Origin: an uncultured Flavobacteriaceae bacterium
GTDB lineage: Bacteria; Bacteroidota; Bacteroidia; Flavobacteriales; Flavobacteriaceae
Reading direction: 5' to 3'
NCBI GenBank assembly: GCA_913045325.1
Contig: CAJWPZ010000008.1
Coordinates: 1-62,001, forward strand
DNA length: 62,001 bases
In this document: positions 1 through 8,606 of the stretch, in pieces
How the letters are laid out: each line of letters opens with the position of its first letter
Numbering within the stretch: the stretch's first letter is position 1
The notes under the pieces: model-generated
What the model was told of the DNA's origin: nothing
Database searches by the model: none
What the model saw: only the letters and a program-made list of their open reading frames with translations
Position numbers and translations under genes: made by a program

Positions 1-1411
1 CTTGATAATCTAATATTTTAGAGCCATCATTTTCGTTTCTAGTGTTTATAGAAAATTTGTTCCAAGGACGGCTTGGATCGCCATGGCGACGGCTAAATTT
101 TAGAGGTAAATATTCGCAGCAAAGACGTTTAAAGTTTTTATCGGTATCGTCTTGGTATAAAGCCTTTAAGTCTTGTAGAGTGAAAAGTGCTGGTAAGGCG
201 TTTAATACCTCCTCTTTGTGACGGTATACTTTTTTGTTTAGCTTTTCGATGTAAGGAACAAAATCTGCTTTTTCGATTTGATAATTATCATCAAAAATCC
301 CCCCACGCATGATGTTAAACATGGTATTTGAGAAATGACGAACGTTGCGAAGTCCATCGGCTGTTTTTTGAAGTCCATCAGAGGCTGCTACAAGCTCGGT
401 AAGGTGTTCAGAACCTAACTCAACATCTCTAAGGATCTTTGCTTTTAAATCTGAAACAGTTTTAATTTCAGATGTAATAGCAACCACATCTGAAATGGTT
501 TGATTCACATCAGCCACCAACAACCACTCTTTGGATTGCTGTGGATCTAGGGCTACCTCTGAGTTTAGAAAATAGGCTCCCTTTTCGGCTTTTACATCCG
601 TTTCTTGGGAGACTTTATGCCCTCTTCTAAAAGTATCTAGCTGCAAAGAAGATAAAAGAATCGTTGGGTTGTCAAGCCCAAGAGACCAGGCAATATTAGA
701 TTTTAACGCCTCACTGGGTTCAGCTTTGTCAACGATAATGGCGCTCAATGCAAAAACAGCAAGTGATGACCCCGCTACAAGTTCGGTTCTTTTGTAAGCA
801 TCTACCAGGTTACTAGTACTGTTTTGAAGGGCTTGCTCAATACCGAAGGGCAATACATTTTGAATCCCATCAATGAATTGAACCTTAACCCCAGAGGTTC
901 CTGTATTAGAAAGCGAAGATTTTCTAACAAACCCATAACAATCCGTGGAGTTCCACTCATAAGTAAAACGGATTTCTAGGTCGTGATTAATTTCTTCAAA
1001 GATCACTTTGTTACCAAAGGCATTCTTGTAAAGATTTCTTGATATTTTATATAACGACACTTGTCTGATGGAAAAAGGCTCCCACAAAAATGTCTGACTG
1101 TTTTTTTCAACAAGGAAAATAGATTTGCTTCCAGTGGTTTCAAAAGAATCGGTTATTTTATCATCAGTATAGTAAGGAAATAACGCTGAGTCACTGTCTT
1201 TTCTACCTGCAGACAACCCTCCAGTACTAGATATAAACATCCAATGGTTTGAATGGCTTACAATGCTCATAAAAAAAGGCCGCATACCATTTACATTGGA
1301 GATTTTGTAAAAACGCTCTCCGTCAATTTTCATCTGTTCGCCTTTAACATTCAAATCTGCGAACTGGGCTGAGTGAGCACCAATATGTATGGTTTTATTT
1401 TGAGTCATTCT
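1..1411 (-). CDS. Large glycan-phosphorylase-like protein, N-terminal part only
   Basis: An open frame starts with ATG at 1411 (MTQNKTIHIGAHSAQF) and runs leftward off the window, so about 470 N-terminal residues are visible and the stop is outside. The first 100 residues contain GMRPFFMSIVSHSNHWMF and GGLSAGRKDSDSALFPYYTDDKI. Near the window edge is a GDPSRPWNKFSI stretch. I recall this combination from a family of very large, uncharacterised Bacteroidota proteins with a beta-sandwich N-domain and an (alpha/alpha)6 barrel, distantly like GH94 cellobiose phosphorylases. No signal peptide is visible, so a cytoplasmic sugar-processing enzyme is inferred. The catalytic barrel is not in the window, so the activity cannot be judged. 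The frame is certain; the family assignment is from memory. Confidence 0.6.
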
Positions 1412-1807
1412 TTAATTACTTTTTGAGTTTAGTTTTGGTTAATAGATTACAAGACCAAGATGCTACGCAAAATACTTTATTTTTTTTCTAGTGGATAATT
1501 AATGCCGCTACAATGAGTATACAAAACTAAACAACCTATACACCGATGTTTTATGGAGTAAAAAACCAAATTTACTAAAAAAGAGGAGTTTAGTGATATT
1601 TGTTGTAGTAATGTATAGGTGTTTGATCTTCAATCGCAACAAAAATTAGTGACCCCTTGGTTCAAATTTGCGATTATTGCACAAGTGGACCCTACCGGCG
1701 CTATATTTTACATATTAATAAATAATTATGTGAAGATATTATTAAAAACGCATTTTTAGAAGCTAAAGGCTGAAGTTGTTTTTAAAAAGCGGCTAATTAA
1801 TAATGTA
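1412..1807. other. Intergenic region of about 400 bp with two weak inverted repeats
   Basis: No convincing gene is seen here. On the minus strand TAGTTTTG (1522-1529) fits the TAnnTTTG element and could drive the gene starting at 1411, though I see no -33 TTTG at the right spacing. Two inverted repeats are present: ACCTATACA at 1534-1542 with TGTATAGGT at 1612-1620, and AATCGCAA at 1632-1639 with TTGCGATT at 1668-1675. Neither is followed by a T-run, so operator sites or degenerate repeats fit better than a terminator. No tRNA cloverleaf fits. Confidence 0.35.
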
Positions 1808-3103
1808 TTAAAGAGCTATCACTTGCGTGTAAGTCTCTGGGCCAAGCTCAAAACGTGCAGGCAATAACGCTGTTTTAAAAACGCCTACTTCTTCTAGCAT
1901 ACCATTGGCTTTATACACCAGGGCGCTATGTAGTAAAGCCATTGGCTGTGTTGTTTTACCTACTACAAAATTTGTAATAGTTCCCAAGGCTTCTTGCTTC
2001 TGGTTTAAGGCCAATTGAGCCAATGCTAATAAATGATAGGATTGAGGGATAGGTCTATTAGCTACTTCTTTTTGGGCTAATTGTAGTGCTTTTTCGGGAT
2101 CGGTTTTAACCAAGGCCATAATTTTATGAGTATTGTACATATCACCATATAAAGGGTTGTTTGCCAGAGTAAAAAACTGCTGCATATACTGCTCACTCAA
2201 GACAGAATCACCCTGATAACTTGCCATTTCAGCTTTTAATAAATAATAATCTGGCACCTTGTGATTCTTCAATAAATGATCAATAATTACACTGGCCTGA
2301 GCTGTATTATGTTCTTTGGAATATAAAATCCAGGCAATCCCTTTTTTTGCAAAGGCATGATCTGGCTGTAAGGCTAGTGTTTTTAAATAATGGTTGTAAG
2401 AGGCTTTAATATCTCCTTGGTGGCCATAATAAGCTGCAATATTTGAATTAGTCCAGATTTGCAAAGCCAAGTTCTCTCTAGAATTAGCAATAGCTAAGGC
2501 TTTTTCCATATACCCAATAGCATTAGATAAATCACCCTTGTGATCACTCCATTTTGATATTCTAATAAGGTAATTGTACTGCTTTGTGTTTTCTAATGTT
2601 TTTAACAATTGTTCTGCTTTTGAGTAGGCTCCAACTTCTAGGTAACAATCAAACAGCAGTAGCTCTGTTGCGTGTTTATTTGAAATACCTGCATAACTTT
2701 CTTCTAATAAAGTAATTGCATCTTTAAAACGATGCTGTGTAATATAGTTTTTTGCCAAGGCTCTCTTATAGCCGTCCTGAATTTTAATAGCAGCAACAGT
2801 AATGGCTTTTTTGTACACCTTTTCTGCATCTTTAAGGTGTTGTATATCACCACTGGTCTCAAAAAGTTTTGAATAGGCTCCAGCTAGAGGTCCTAAATCA
2901 CCAACTCCCGTAGAGTCTGCACCTAATCTTTTGGACCAGAACACTTTTTCTTGCAGGGCCTCTGCGTATGATTTTATTGGATTTGCCTCCAAAAAAGAGG
3001 TGTAATGCTCTGGGTTTGTAACTAAATCAAGATCTGTATCACCCTTCCCATTACAACCTAGTAATACTAAAGTAAAGCAAATACATGCAAAGATGTTTTT
3101 CAT
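1808..3103 (-). CDS. TPR-repeat lipoprotein
   Basis: The 431-residue protein starts with a lipoprotein signal peptide whose lipobox LLGC puts the lipidated cysteine at residue 17. The rest is almost entirely helical and reads as degenerate tetratricopeptide repeats, with blocks such as AYYGHQGDIKASYNHYLKTL and AIGYMEKALAIA. It is therefore probably a periplasm- or surface-facing scaffold on a membrane. It is the last gene of a minus-strand run after the DUF4331 pair, 36 bp behind the preceding gene, so it is probably co-transcribed with it. No enzymatic motif is visible, and the partner is unknown. The upstream genes suggest a joint envelope role. Confidence 0.85.
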   Translation of the reverse strand: MKNIFACICFTLVLLGCNGKGDTDLDLVTNPEHYTSFLEANPIKSYAEALQEKVFWSKRLGADSTGVGDLGPLAGAYSKLFETSGDIQHLKDAEKVYKKAITVAAIKIQDGYKRALAKNYITQHRFKDAITLLEESYAGISNKHATELLLFDCYLEVGAYSKAEQLLKTLENTKQYNYLIRISKWSDHKGDLSNAIGYMEKALAIANSRENLALQIWTNSNIAAYYGHQGDIKASYNHYLKTLALQPDHAFAKKGIAWILYSKEHNTAQASVIIDHLLKNHKVPDYYLLKAEMASYQGDSVLSEQYMQQFFTLANNPLYGDMYNTHKIMALVKTDPEKALQLAQKEVANRPIPQSYHLLALAQLALNQKQEALGTITNFVVGKTTQPMALLHSALVYKANGMLEEVGVFKTALLPARFELGPETYTQVIAL

Positions 3104-3139
3104 AGTTGAGTGCTCTAATTTGTTGCCAATACTAAAAAT

Positions 3140-3871
3140 TTAGTTCATCATTACTGGCGCCTCTAAGTAAGGAAAATCACCATAGGTTCTTGTGCCTATA
3201 GACACATTATCTGATGTTAGCAAAGGAGTGTCATTCTCTCCATTAAACCTGGTACCGTCTTCACCTCCAAATAGGAGTGTAAGTGAGATGTCTATAACAT
3301 CATCTTGCAGAGCTCTTCCTGTAAGGGCCAAACCTGTGGCTGAGTCATAATATACCGTTTGCCCAACAGGGGCAACCTGTAGGGCATCAAAATCTGCAAG
3401 TAGTGTAGTGAAACCTGTAGCATCGAGCCCAAGAATATTGGTCTGATAATTAACCGTCTCTGGGTCAAGCCCTAAAGCTACAGCATATACATCATGATAG
3501 GCCTCTAATTGATTTTGAAAGGCTACTTGAAACAGCTGTGTTTGGCCATCTTCGCTTTGCAGAATTGCTCGCAAAGAAGGGGGTACTTTATTATACAAGT
3601 TCTTTACAGCATCTGAGGCGCTAAAAACTATATTTATAGCTGGACGCCCCATGCTGTCTTGTTGGTCGTAGGTTCCAGAAAAATCTAAAGCACCATCACA
3701 AGGCTCACAGGATCCTCCACAGTCAATAGAAGTCTCATCTGCGTTTTGAATACCGTCATCACAAGTTGCATCGTTTAGAATATTTCCGTTATCGTCATCA
3801 TCTACACATTGCACAAATACTAGAGAAGTAAAAATGGCAATCAATAATAGATTTAGTTTATATGTTTTCAT
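3140..3871 (-). CDS. Lipoprotein resembling the C-terminal part of DUF4331 proteins, with a cysteine-rich linker
   Basis: The start is taken at ATG 3871 (MKTYKLNLLL), because this gives a clean lipoprotein signal with FVQC and the lipid cysteine at residue 22. An in-frame start at 3895 would add eight residues before the signal. After the lipobox comes an acidic stretch, then the six-cysteine module CDDGIQNADETSIDCGGSC..C seen in many exported marine flavobacterial proteins. The remainder has GRPAINIVF, LTGRALQDDVIDISL and FPYLEAP. These recall the C-terminal part of longer DUF4331 proteins of other phyla. The gene before it (3896-4615) recalls their N-terminal part, so the two may work as a split pair. 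The biochemical function is unknown. Confidence 0.75.
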   Translation of the reverse strand: MKTYKLNLLLIAIFTSLVFVQCVDDDDNGNILNDATCDDGIQNADETSIDCGGSCEPCDGALDFSGTYDQQDSMGRPAINIVFSASDAVKNLYNKVPPSLRAILQSEDGQTQLFQVAFQNQLEAYHDVYAVALGLDPETVNYQTNILGLDATGFTTLLADFDALQVAPVGQTVYYDSATGLALTGRALQDDVIDISLTLLFGGEDGTRFNGENDTPLLTSDNVSIGTRTYGDFPYLEAPVMMN

Positions 3872-3895
3872 AATCAGTGTATTAATGTGATACAA

Positions 3896-4615
3896 TTATT
3901 GTTTTCTACTTGTAGTTACCCAAATATTATAGGCATCAGGGGTAGACCCAACGGGCAAATAACCTTGTGCTACTGCAACATGAGTGGGCGCTGTACCAAG
4001 CATAGAATTTGGTACCTCTACCACAATGGCCAATACGTTTAAATCTTCAAAGAAATCATTGGCATCTTGTGGCGGTAAAAAACCCTCTGGAGCAACTGCT
4101 CCACTACTCACCAAATTATAGCGGTTAAAATCAAAATAAAAAGGGTCACGCCTAGGGCCAGCATATACCTGCATGCCATTATTTGAAGCTGTTTCTGCAG
4201 AATCAATATCTGAGACTTTAACAACAGTTCTTGTGGCAGTGGTAACAATACTGGTCTGGGCACCTGTTTGAAGTGGCGCTACGGGACCAAAGAAATACAT
4301 AGAATCTCCTCTTTTAACTGCTTGAATCACTAAATCTTCAACAAAATCTCCAGTATTATCTATATTAAAAGTAACAACAACATCTTGGTCAAAGCTTGCA
4401 TTGGTTGTTTGTTCCATAGGTGCTAGTGGTCCTTGAACCGTTGCTACCAAAACAGTATTGTCTGGATTGTTCCCCTCAAAGGCAAATAAATCTGCAATAT
4501 CTGCAGAGGTTGCAGATACATTTGGAGCATCCATATGATCTGCTGAAATTAAAAACACAGAGAAACAGGCAATTCCTATTGCTCCTAGCACAGAAAATAG
4601 TTTTGTATTTTTCAT
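3896..4615 (-). CDS. DUF4331 domain protein, exported
   Basis: This is a 239-residue protein with an N-terminal hydrophobic signal peptide ending near residue 25. It is followed by SADHMDAP, DIADLFAFEGNNPDNTVLVATVQG, FNIDNTGDFVEDLVIQAV and MYFFGP, all hallmarks of DUF4331. Near the end VVEVPNSMLG and the NIWVTTSRK tail match the short Bacteroidota form. There is no lipobox, so it is probably periplasmic or secreted. It is the first gene of a three-gene operon with the 3140-3871 and 1808-3103 lipoproteins, with 24 bp to the next start. The acidic, aspartate-rich repeats could bind calcium, but that is a guess. No function has been proven for the family as far as I know. Confidence 0.88.
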   Translation of the reverse strand: MKNTKLFSVLGAIGIACFSVFLISADHMDAPNVSATSADIADLFAFEGNNPDNTVLVATVQGPLAPMEQTTNASFDQDVVVTFNIDNTGDFVEDLVIQAVKRGDSMYFFGPVAPLQTGAQTSIVTTATRTVVKVSDIDSAETASNNGMQVYAGPRRDPFYFDFNRYNLVSSGAVAPEGFLPPQDANDFFEDLNVLAIVVEVPNSMLGTAPTHVAVAQGYLPVGSTPDAYNIWVTTSRKQ

Positions 4616-4666
4616 AATAGATTTAGTTTTTAAAAAATTATATTGTTTTCTTTACCCAACTAGCAA

Positions 4667-4674
4667 CAAATGTA
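4667..4674 (-). promoter_or_regulatory. Candidate -7 element for the DUF4331 operon
   Basis: On the minus strand the bases read TACATTTG, an exact fit to the Bacteroidota TAnnTTTG element, about 50 bp upstream of the ATG at 4615. No clear -33 TTTG lies at the usual distance. A match like this occurs by chance in roughly one of every 15 to 20 upstream regions of this composition. Confidence 0.35.
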
Positions 4675-4775
4675 CACCCACTAGTTTTAATAAAAAAGAT
4701 ACTTTTTAGTAAAAGTACATATGATATTTTATATTCCTTTGAATGTAAAATGTAATTTTTAAATGTAGCACATAA

Positions 4776-5966
4776 ATGAACCCTTCTGCACAAGATTGGA
4801 TAAAAAAGTTTTTAAGCACCTATAATCAGGAGGTATTGACATTACCATTAACTCCAAAAGATGTTTTTTATGATCTGTTAAAAGCCACTGGCTTTTTATA
4901 CGGCAATGCAAACAGTCTTATTATAAAACATGATATTGACCTAGCGCTTTCTCACGGGGAGTGCACCAAGGTAAATTTATTTCATGCCCTACTATATACA
5001 GGTTTGAGTAACAGGCCCATGGCAACACCTCAAGAAATTATAAGTAGTATTGTTGAATACTACAAAGCGCTAGACAAAGCAAAAACAGGTTTTCTGCAGG
5101 CCATTACTTTTTCTAGTTCTCAGCCTTCCAACCTTGAAAGTATCTTATCAAAAAGACTCCATGAAACAAATACAGTAAACAAAACAAATGCGGTCTCTTT
5201 ATTAACCTATGCACTACTATATATAGATGTTTTAGCTTTTGAGTATTGGCTATCTGAGGGTAATGACAGCAAAGGCTTTACAAAAAACCTCGAGCTTCAA
5301 ACAATGCTGTGTTGTTTTGGTTCGCTAAATGCTAAACAAGAAAAAACAGAGTATGATAGTATGCTTTTATCTCTTTTTGAGGCTTCTTCTCAGTATAAGG
5401 ATTCTCAGCAAAGCATAGAAACAGCAAATAGTAAAGAGAATTTCAATGGGTTTTCTACCCAGGCAAGAAAATACATTTTTGAGCTTAGCACACTAGCTGT
5501 TTGGGAAGATAAAAACCTAGACGCCAAAGAGCATACATATCTTAAAGTGCTGGCAAGTACCCTAGAGCTAGACCAAAACATAGTGCAAAAAAGCATTGAT
5601 AACATAAAAGCGTTCTCTTTAAAATCTAAGGGAAAAATTAGTCTATTTGAGTATGCAACGCCTATCAAACAATTTTACACTCAATCAGCAAGTACTGTAA
5701 AAAGACTTATTGTTAGAAACAAAGACAGATTGCAAAAAGAATTGCAAGAAAGTGGAGAATTATTAAAACTTCTAGGTGTTTCAACCCTCAGAGAATTATC
5801 AAAGGAAGAAAAAAGCAAGGTAAAAGAACAGCTATTGGATATTTGTAAAACCATCCCTTCGTTAACCATTTTCTTGCTTCCTGGAGGTGCAATTTTATTG
5901 CCTTTGTTGGTGAAGTTTATCCCTAAATTACTGCCGTCTGCCTTTGACGAAAATAGAGTAGACTAA
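4776..5966 (+). CDS. LETM1-like protein with TerB-like middle region
   Basis: The 396-residue protein ends with a LETM1-type segment (about residues 330-390): LLKLLGVSTLRELSKEEKSK, then IPSLTIFLLPGGAILLPLL and PKLLPSAF. The middle (about 225-290) is an acidic helical region, LSTLAVWEDKNLDAKEHTYL, like TerB/DjlA-type domains. The N-terminal 200 residues are helical and not recognised. Only the C-terminal hydrophobic stretch could be membrane-inserted. Flavobacterial relatives are named LETM1-related biofilm-associated proteins, but the biochemical role is unclear. Mitochondrial LETM1 concerns cation/proton exchange, and transferring that role here would be speculation. The gene is divergent from the DUF4331 operon and convergent with holA, with only 5 bp between the stops. 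Confidence 0.8.
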   Translation: MNPSAQDWIKKFLSTYNQEVLTLPLTPKDVFYDLLKATGFLYGNANSLIIKHDIDLALSHGECTKVNLFHALLYTGLSNRPMATPQEIISSIVEYYKALDKAKTGFLQAITFSSSQPSNLESILSKRLHETNTVNKTNAVSLLTYALLYIDVLAFEYWLSEGNDSKGFTKNLELQTMLCCFGSLNAKQEKTEYDSMLLSLFEASSQYKDSQQSIETANSKENFNGFSTQARKYIFELSTLAVWEDKNLDAKEHTYLKVLASTLELDQNIVQKSIDNIKAFSLKSKGKISLFEYATPIKQFYTQSASTVKRLIVRNKDRLQKELQESGELLKLLGVSTLRELSKEEKSKVKEQLLDICKTIPSLTIFLLPGGAILLPLLVKFIPKLLPSAFDENRVD

Positions 5967-5971
5967 TTTTT

Positions 5972-6973
5972 TTAATTAAAAATAGCGACAAGTAATTCTT
6001 TTAATAGGTCTGCCTGAGGGGTATTAGAAGCCCCTACTCCTTTACTTTTCATGTCAATATCACGTATGGCACTTATAATAATGCTCACCTTTTTCATCGG
6101 GTAATTGCGAGCAGCTATTTGATAATCTTTTATAAAATATGGGTTCACGCCAAGTACCTTAGCCGCGTTTGCTTTATTGGAAACGGCATGATACTTTAAC
6201 AACTTTACAAAAAAACCGTACAGCAAAGAAACTGTCATGACAATAGGATTGTTCTTTGGGTTTTGTCCAAAATATTGAATGATAGCATAGGCTTTTAAAA
6301 CGTTGCGGTCACCAATTGCTTTTTGTAATTCAAAATTATTAAAGTCTTTACTAATCCCTATATTTTGCTCTACAACCTCTGGAGTTATTTGAGCACCCGG
6401 CTTTACAATAAGCTGTAATTTTTGTAACTCATTATTTATTTTACCTAAATCTGTACCTAAAAACTCTGTTAGCATTAGAGACGCCTTAGGAGTAATGGTA
6501 TATCCTTTGCTGGCTAGGGTTGCTTGTATAAAATCTGGAATTTTATTTTCATAGAGTTTCTTACTCTCAAATAAAACACCCGCTTTTTTAACGGCTTTAC
6601 TCAACTTTTTTCTAGCATCAAGCTTTTTGTATTTATAACAAATAACCAGTACTGTGGTAGGTTGAGGATTCTCGACGTAGGCCACCAAATTCTCAATAGT
6701 TCGGGAGAGATCTTGCGCTTCTTTTACAATCACCACTTGCCTTTGGGCCATCATTGGGTAGCGTTTGGCATTGCTTACAATATCATCTATAGTTACATCT
6801 CTGCCATAGAGCACCATTTGGTTAAAGCCTTTTTCACTCTCATCCAATACAGTTTTTTCTATGTAGTTTGAAATAGCATCAATATAAAAGGCCTCCTCAC
6901 CCATTAAAAAATAGATAGGAGCAATGACACCTTGTTTGATGTTTTTTACAATTTCTTTTGCTTGTGCAGACAT
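5972..6973 (-). CDS. holA: DNA polymerase III delta subunit
   Basis: The 333-residue product fits the clamp-loader delta subunit, which opens the beta sliding clamp during replication. The family N-terminus is present (VKNIKQGVIAPIYFLMGEEAFYID), as are YPMMAQRQVVIVKEAQDL, TVLVICYKYKKLDARKKL, and the C-terminal collar-like helices with NPYFIKDYQIAARNY. Length is normal for the family. Delta subunits lack a working Walker A motif, and none is seen. It is divergent from the HsdR-N gene at 7061, an arrangement I remember from other flavobacteria. A TAGCTTTG match on the minus strand (7025-7032) lies about 50 bp upstream and could be its -7 element. Confidence 0.93.
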   Translation of the reverse strand: MSAQAKEIVKNIKQGVIAPIYFLMGEEAFYIDAISNYIEKTVLDESEKGFNQMVLYGRDVTIDDIVSNAKRYPMMAQRQVVIVKEAQDLSRTIENLVAYVENPQPTTVLVICYKYKKLDARKKLSKAVKKAGVLFESKKLYENKIPDFIQATLASKGYTITPKASLMLTEFLGTDLGKINNELQKLQLIVKPGAQITPEVVEQNIGISKDFNNFELQKAIGDRNVLKAYAIIQYFGQNPKNNPIVMTVSLLYGFFVKLLKYHAVSNKANAAKVLGVNPYFIKDYQIAARNYPMKKVSIIISAIRDIDMKSKGVGASNTPQADLLKELLVAIFN

Positions 6974-7060
6974 AGATATACAGATGAAATGTTAGCAATT
7001 TGGGCACAAGTTAAGTAGATTTTACAAAGCTAATATTCCAAGAAAGGTTATTTTTACTTT

Positions 7061-7507
7061 ATGCGGCAGCTCAACTTTAAGCAGTATTCATTTCGATTCA
7101 AAAATAGGGAAAACAAACCATTGATTTTTGATGTTGTTAGAAAAAAATTCATGGTCCTCACCCCAGAGGAGTGGGTACGGCAAAATACCATACAATACTT
7201 AGTTAAGGAGCTAGATATACCACTATCTTTAATTAATGTTGAAAAGCAAATTAAGTTACACGGCACAACCAAACGATACGACATTGTAACTTTTAACCCA
7301 GACGGTAGTATTTTTCTTATTGTAGAGTGTAAGGCAGATAGTATTAAAATTTCTCAAGATACCTTTGACCAAATTGCCCGGTATAATTTGGTGCTACAAA
7401 GCACTTTTTTAATGGTTACAAATGGTATAGATCATTATTATTGTAAGATGGATTTGCAAAACCAGCGGTATTCATTTTTAGAGACACTACCAGCGTATCA
7501 AAAATAA
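7061..7507 (+). CDS. Orphan HsdR N-terminal-type nuclease-fold protein
   Basis: The 148-residue protein fits the stand-alone HSDR_N_2 family, which has the nuclease fold of the N-terminal part of type I restriction R subunits. Candidate PD-(D/E)XK catalytic residues are D74 in KRYDIVTF and E89/K91 in LIVECKAD. LTPEEWVRQNTIQYLV is the typical N-terminal helix of the group. No helicase domain and no hsdM or hsdS lies nearby, so this is not a restriction system. The gene is divergent from holA and followed 19 bp later by a glycosyltransferase. A DNA-maintenance role is inferred only from the fold and from its replication neighbour. Confidence 0.85.
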   Translation: MRQLNFKQYSFRFKNRENKPLIFDVVRKKFMVLTPEEWVRQNTIQYLVKELDIPLSLINVEKQIKLHGTTKRYDIVTFNPDGSIFLIVECKADSIKISQDTFDQIARYNLVLQSTFLMVTNGIDHYYCKMDLQNQRYSFLETLPAYQK

Positions 7508-7526
7508 ACCTAGTATTTTTACACCC

Positions 7527-8534
7527 ATGAATGTAGCAATAGTCATACTCAATTATAATGGTAAAGCACTCCTAGAGCAGTTCTTGCCAAGTGTTCTTGA
7601 ACATTCTCAACAAGCTACCGTATATCTTGCAGACAACGCCTCAACAGATGGCAGTGTTGCCTTTGTAAAAGAACATTTCAGTAAGGTGAACCTTATTATC
7701 AATACCCAAAACGGAGGCTATGCAAAAGGATATAATGATGCCTTGAAAAATCTAAAAGAAGATGTATTTGTGCTTTTAAACAGTGATGTTGAAGTTACTC
7801 AAGGTTGGCTAAGCCCTATTTTGGAGGCTTTTAAGGCTACAAAAAATGTGGTAGCAATACAGCCCAAAATACTAGATTATAAAAACAAAGACTATTTTGA
7901 GTATGCAGGTGCAGCAGGCGGTTATATAGATGCTCTGGGGTATCCGTATTGTAGAGGACGTATATTTAACACCCTAGAAAAAGACACAGAACAATTCAAC
8001 GACTCGCGCCAAATTTTTTGGGCCAGTGGCGCCTGTATAGCGGTAAAAAAAGAAGCTTTTATAAAAGCAGGAGGCTTTGATGAAGATTTGTTTGCTCATC
8101 AAGAAGAAATAGATCTGTGTTGGCGTATGCAACAACAAGCAGGCATTATACAGTACATAGGAAGCTCGACGGTGTATCATCTTGGCGGGGGCACCCTTGG
8201 GGTAGAGAATCCTAAAAAAACGTTTTATAATTTCAGGAATTCTCTGCTTGTGATGTTAAAGAACAATAATCGCTCTGCGGTTTGGTTAATTCTATTTGTT
8301 AGAATGCTCTTAGATGCTTTGGCTGCTTGGCAATTTTTACTATCTGGAAAACCATCGCATTTTATTGCAATTTTTAAAGCCCATCTTTCTTTTTATAGCC
8401 TTGTACCAAGATTTATAAAAAAAAGATACAAACACACACAAAAGATCGCTTATTATCAAATAAAATCTATTGTTTGGATGTATTTCATCAGAAAAAAAAC
8501 TACTTTTATCGCATTAAATCAAAACAAAAAATAG
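7527..8534 (+). CDS. Family 2 glycosyltransferase
   Basis: This 335-residue enzyme has a standard GT-A fold order: nucleotide-binding start MNVAIVILNYNGKALLEQF, then LADNASTDGSV, the DxD-like LLNSDVEV at about residue 90, and the acceptor-side motif GGFDEDLFAHQEEIDLCWR near 190. The C-terminal part is basic with hydrophobic patches, suggesting membrane association. It most resembles the rhamnosyl/WcaA-type branch of GT2. It follows the HsdR-N gene closely, a pairing that seems conserved in flavobacteria. Donor sugar and acceptor cannot be read from the sequence. No other glycan gene is near, so a housekeeping envelope glycan is possible. Confidence 0.88.
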   Translation: MNVAIVILNYNGKALLEQFLPSVLEHSQQATVYLADNASTDGSVAFVKEHFSKVNLIINTQNGGYAKGYNDALKNLKEDVFVLLNSDVEVTQGWLSPILEAFKATKNVVAIQPKILDYKNKDYFEYAGAAGGYIDALGYPYCRGRIFNTLEKDTEQFNDSRQIFWASGACIAVKKEAFIKAGGFDEDLFAHQEEIDLCWRMQQQAGIIQYIGSSTVYHLGGGTLGVENPKKTFYNFRNSLLVMLKNNNRSAVWLILFVRMLLDALAAWQFLLSGKPSHFIAIFKAHLSFYSLVPRFIKKRYKHTQKIAYYQIKSIVWMYFIRKKTTFIALNQNKK

Positions 8535-8606
8535 CATAGATTAAGTTATCTACTGCAATATTTTTAAATTTTGTTTGTTTTAAGTATTAATAAAACCCAA
8601 TTAACC

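Noticed and set aside
1640-1700. A possible tRNA or attachment-site remnant
   Set aside because: GGTTCAAATTTG recalls a T-loop, but no paired acceptor, D or anticodon arms fit around it, and there is no integrase gene.
7061-7507. A type I restriction-modification system
   Set aside because: Only the small HsdR-N-like domain is present. No helicase, methylase or specificity subunit lies nearby.
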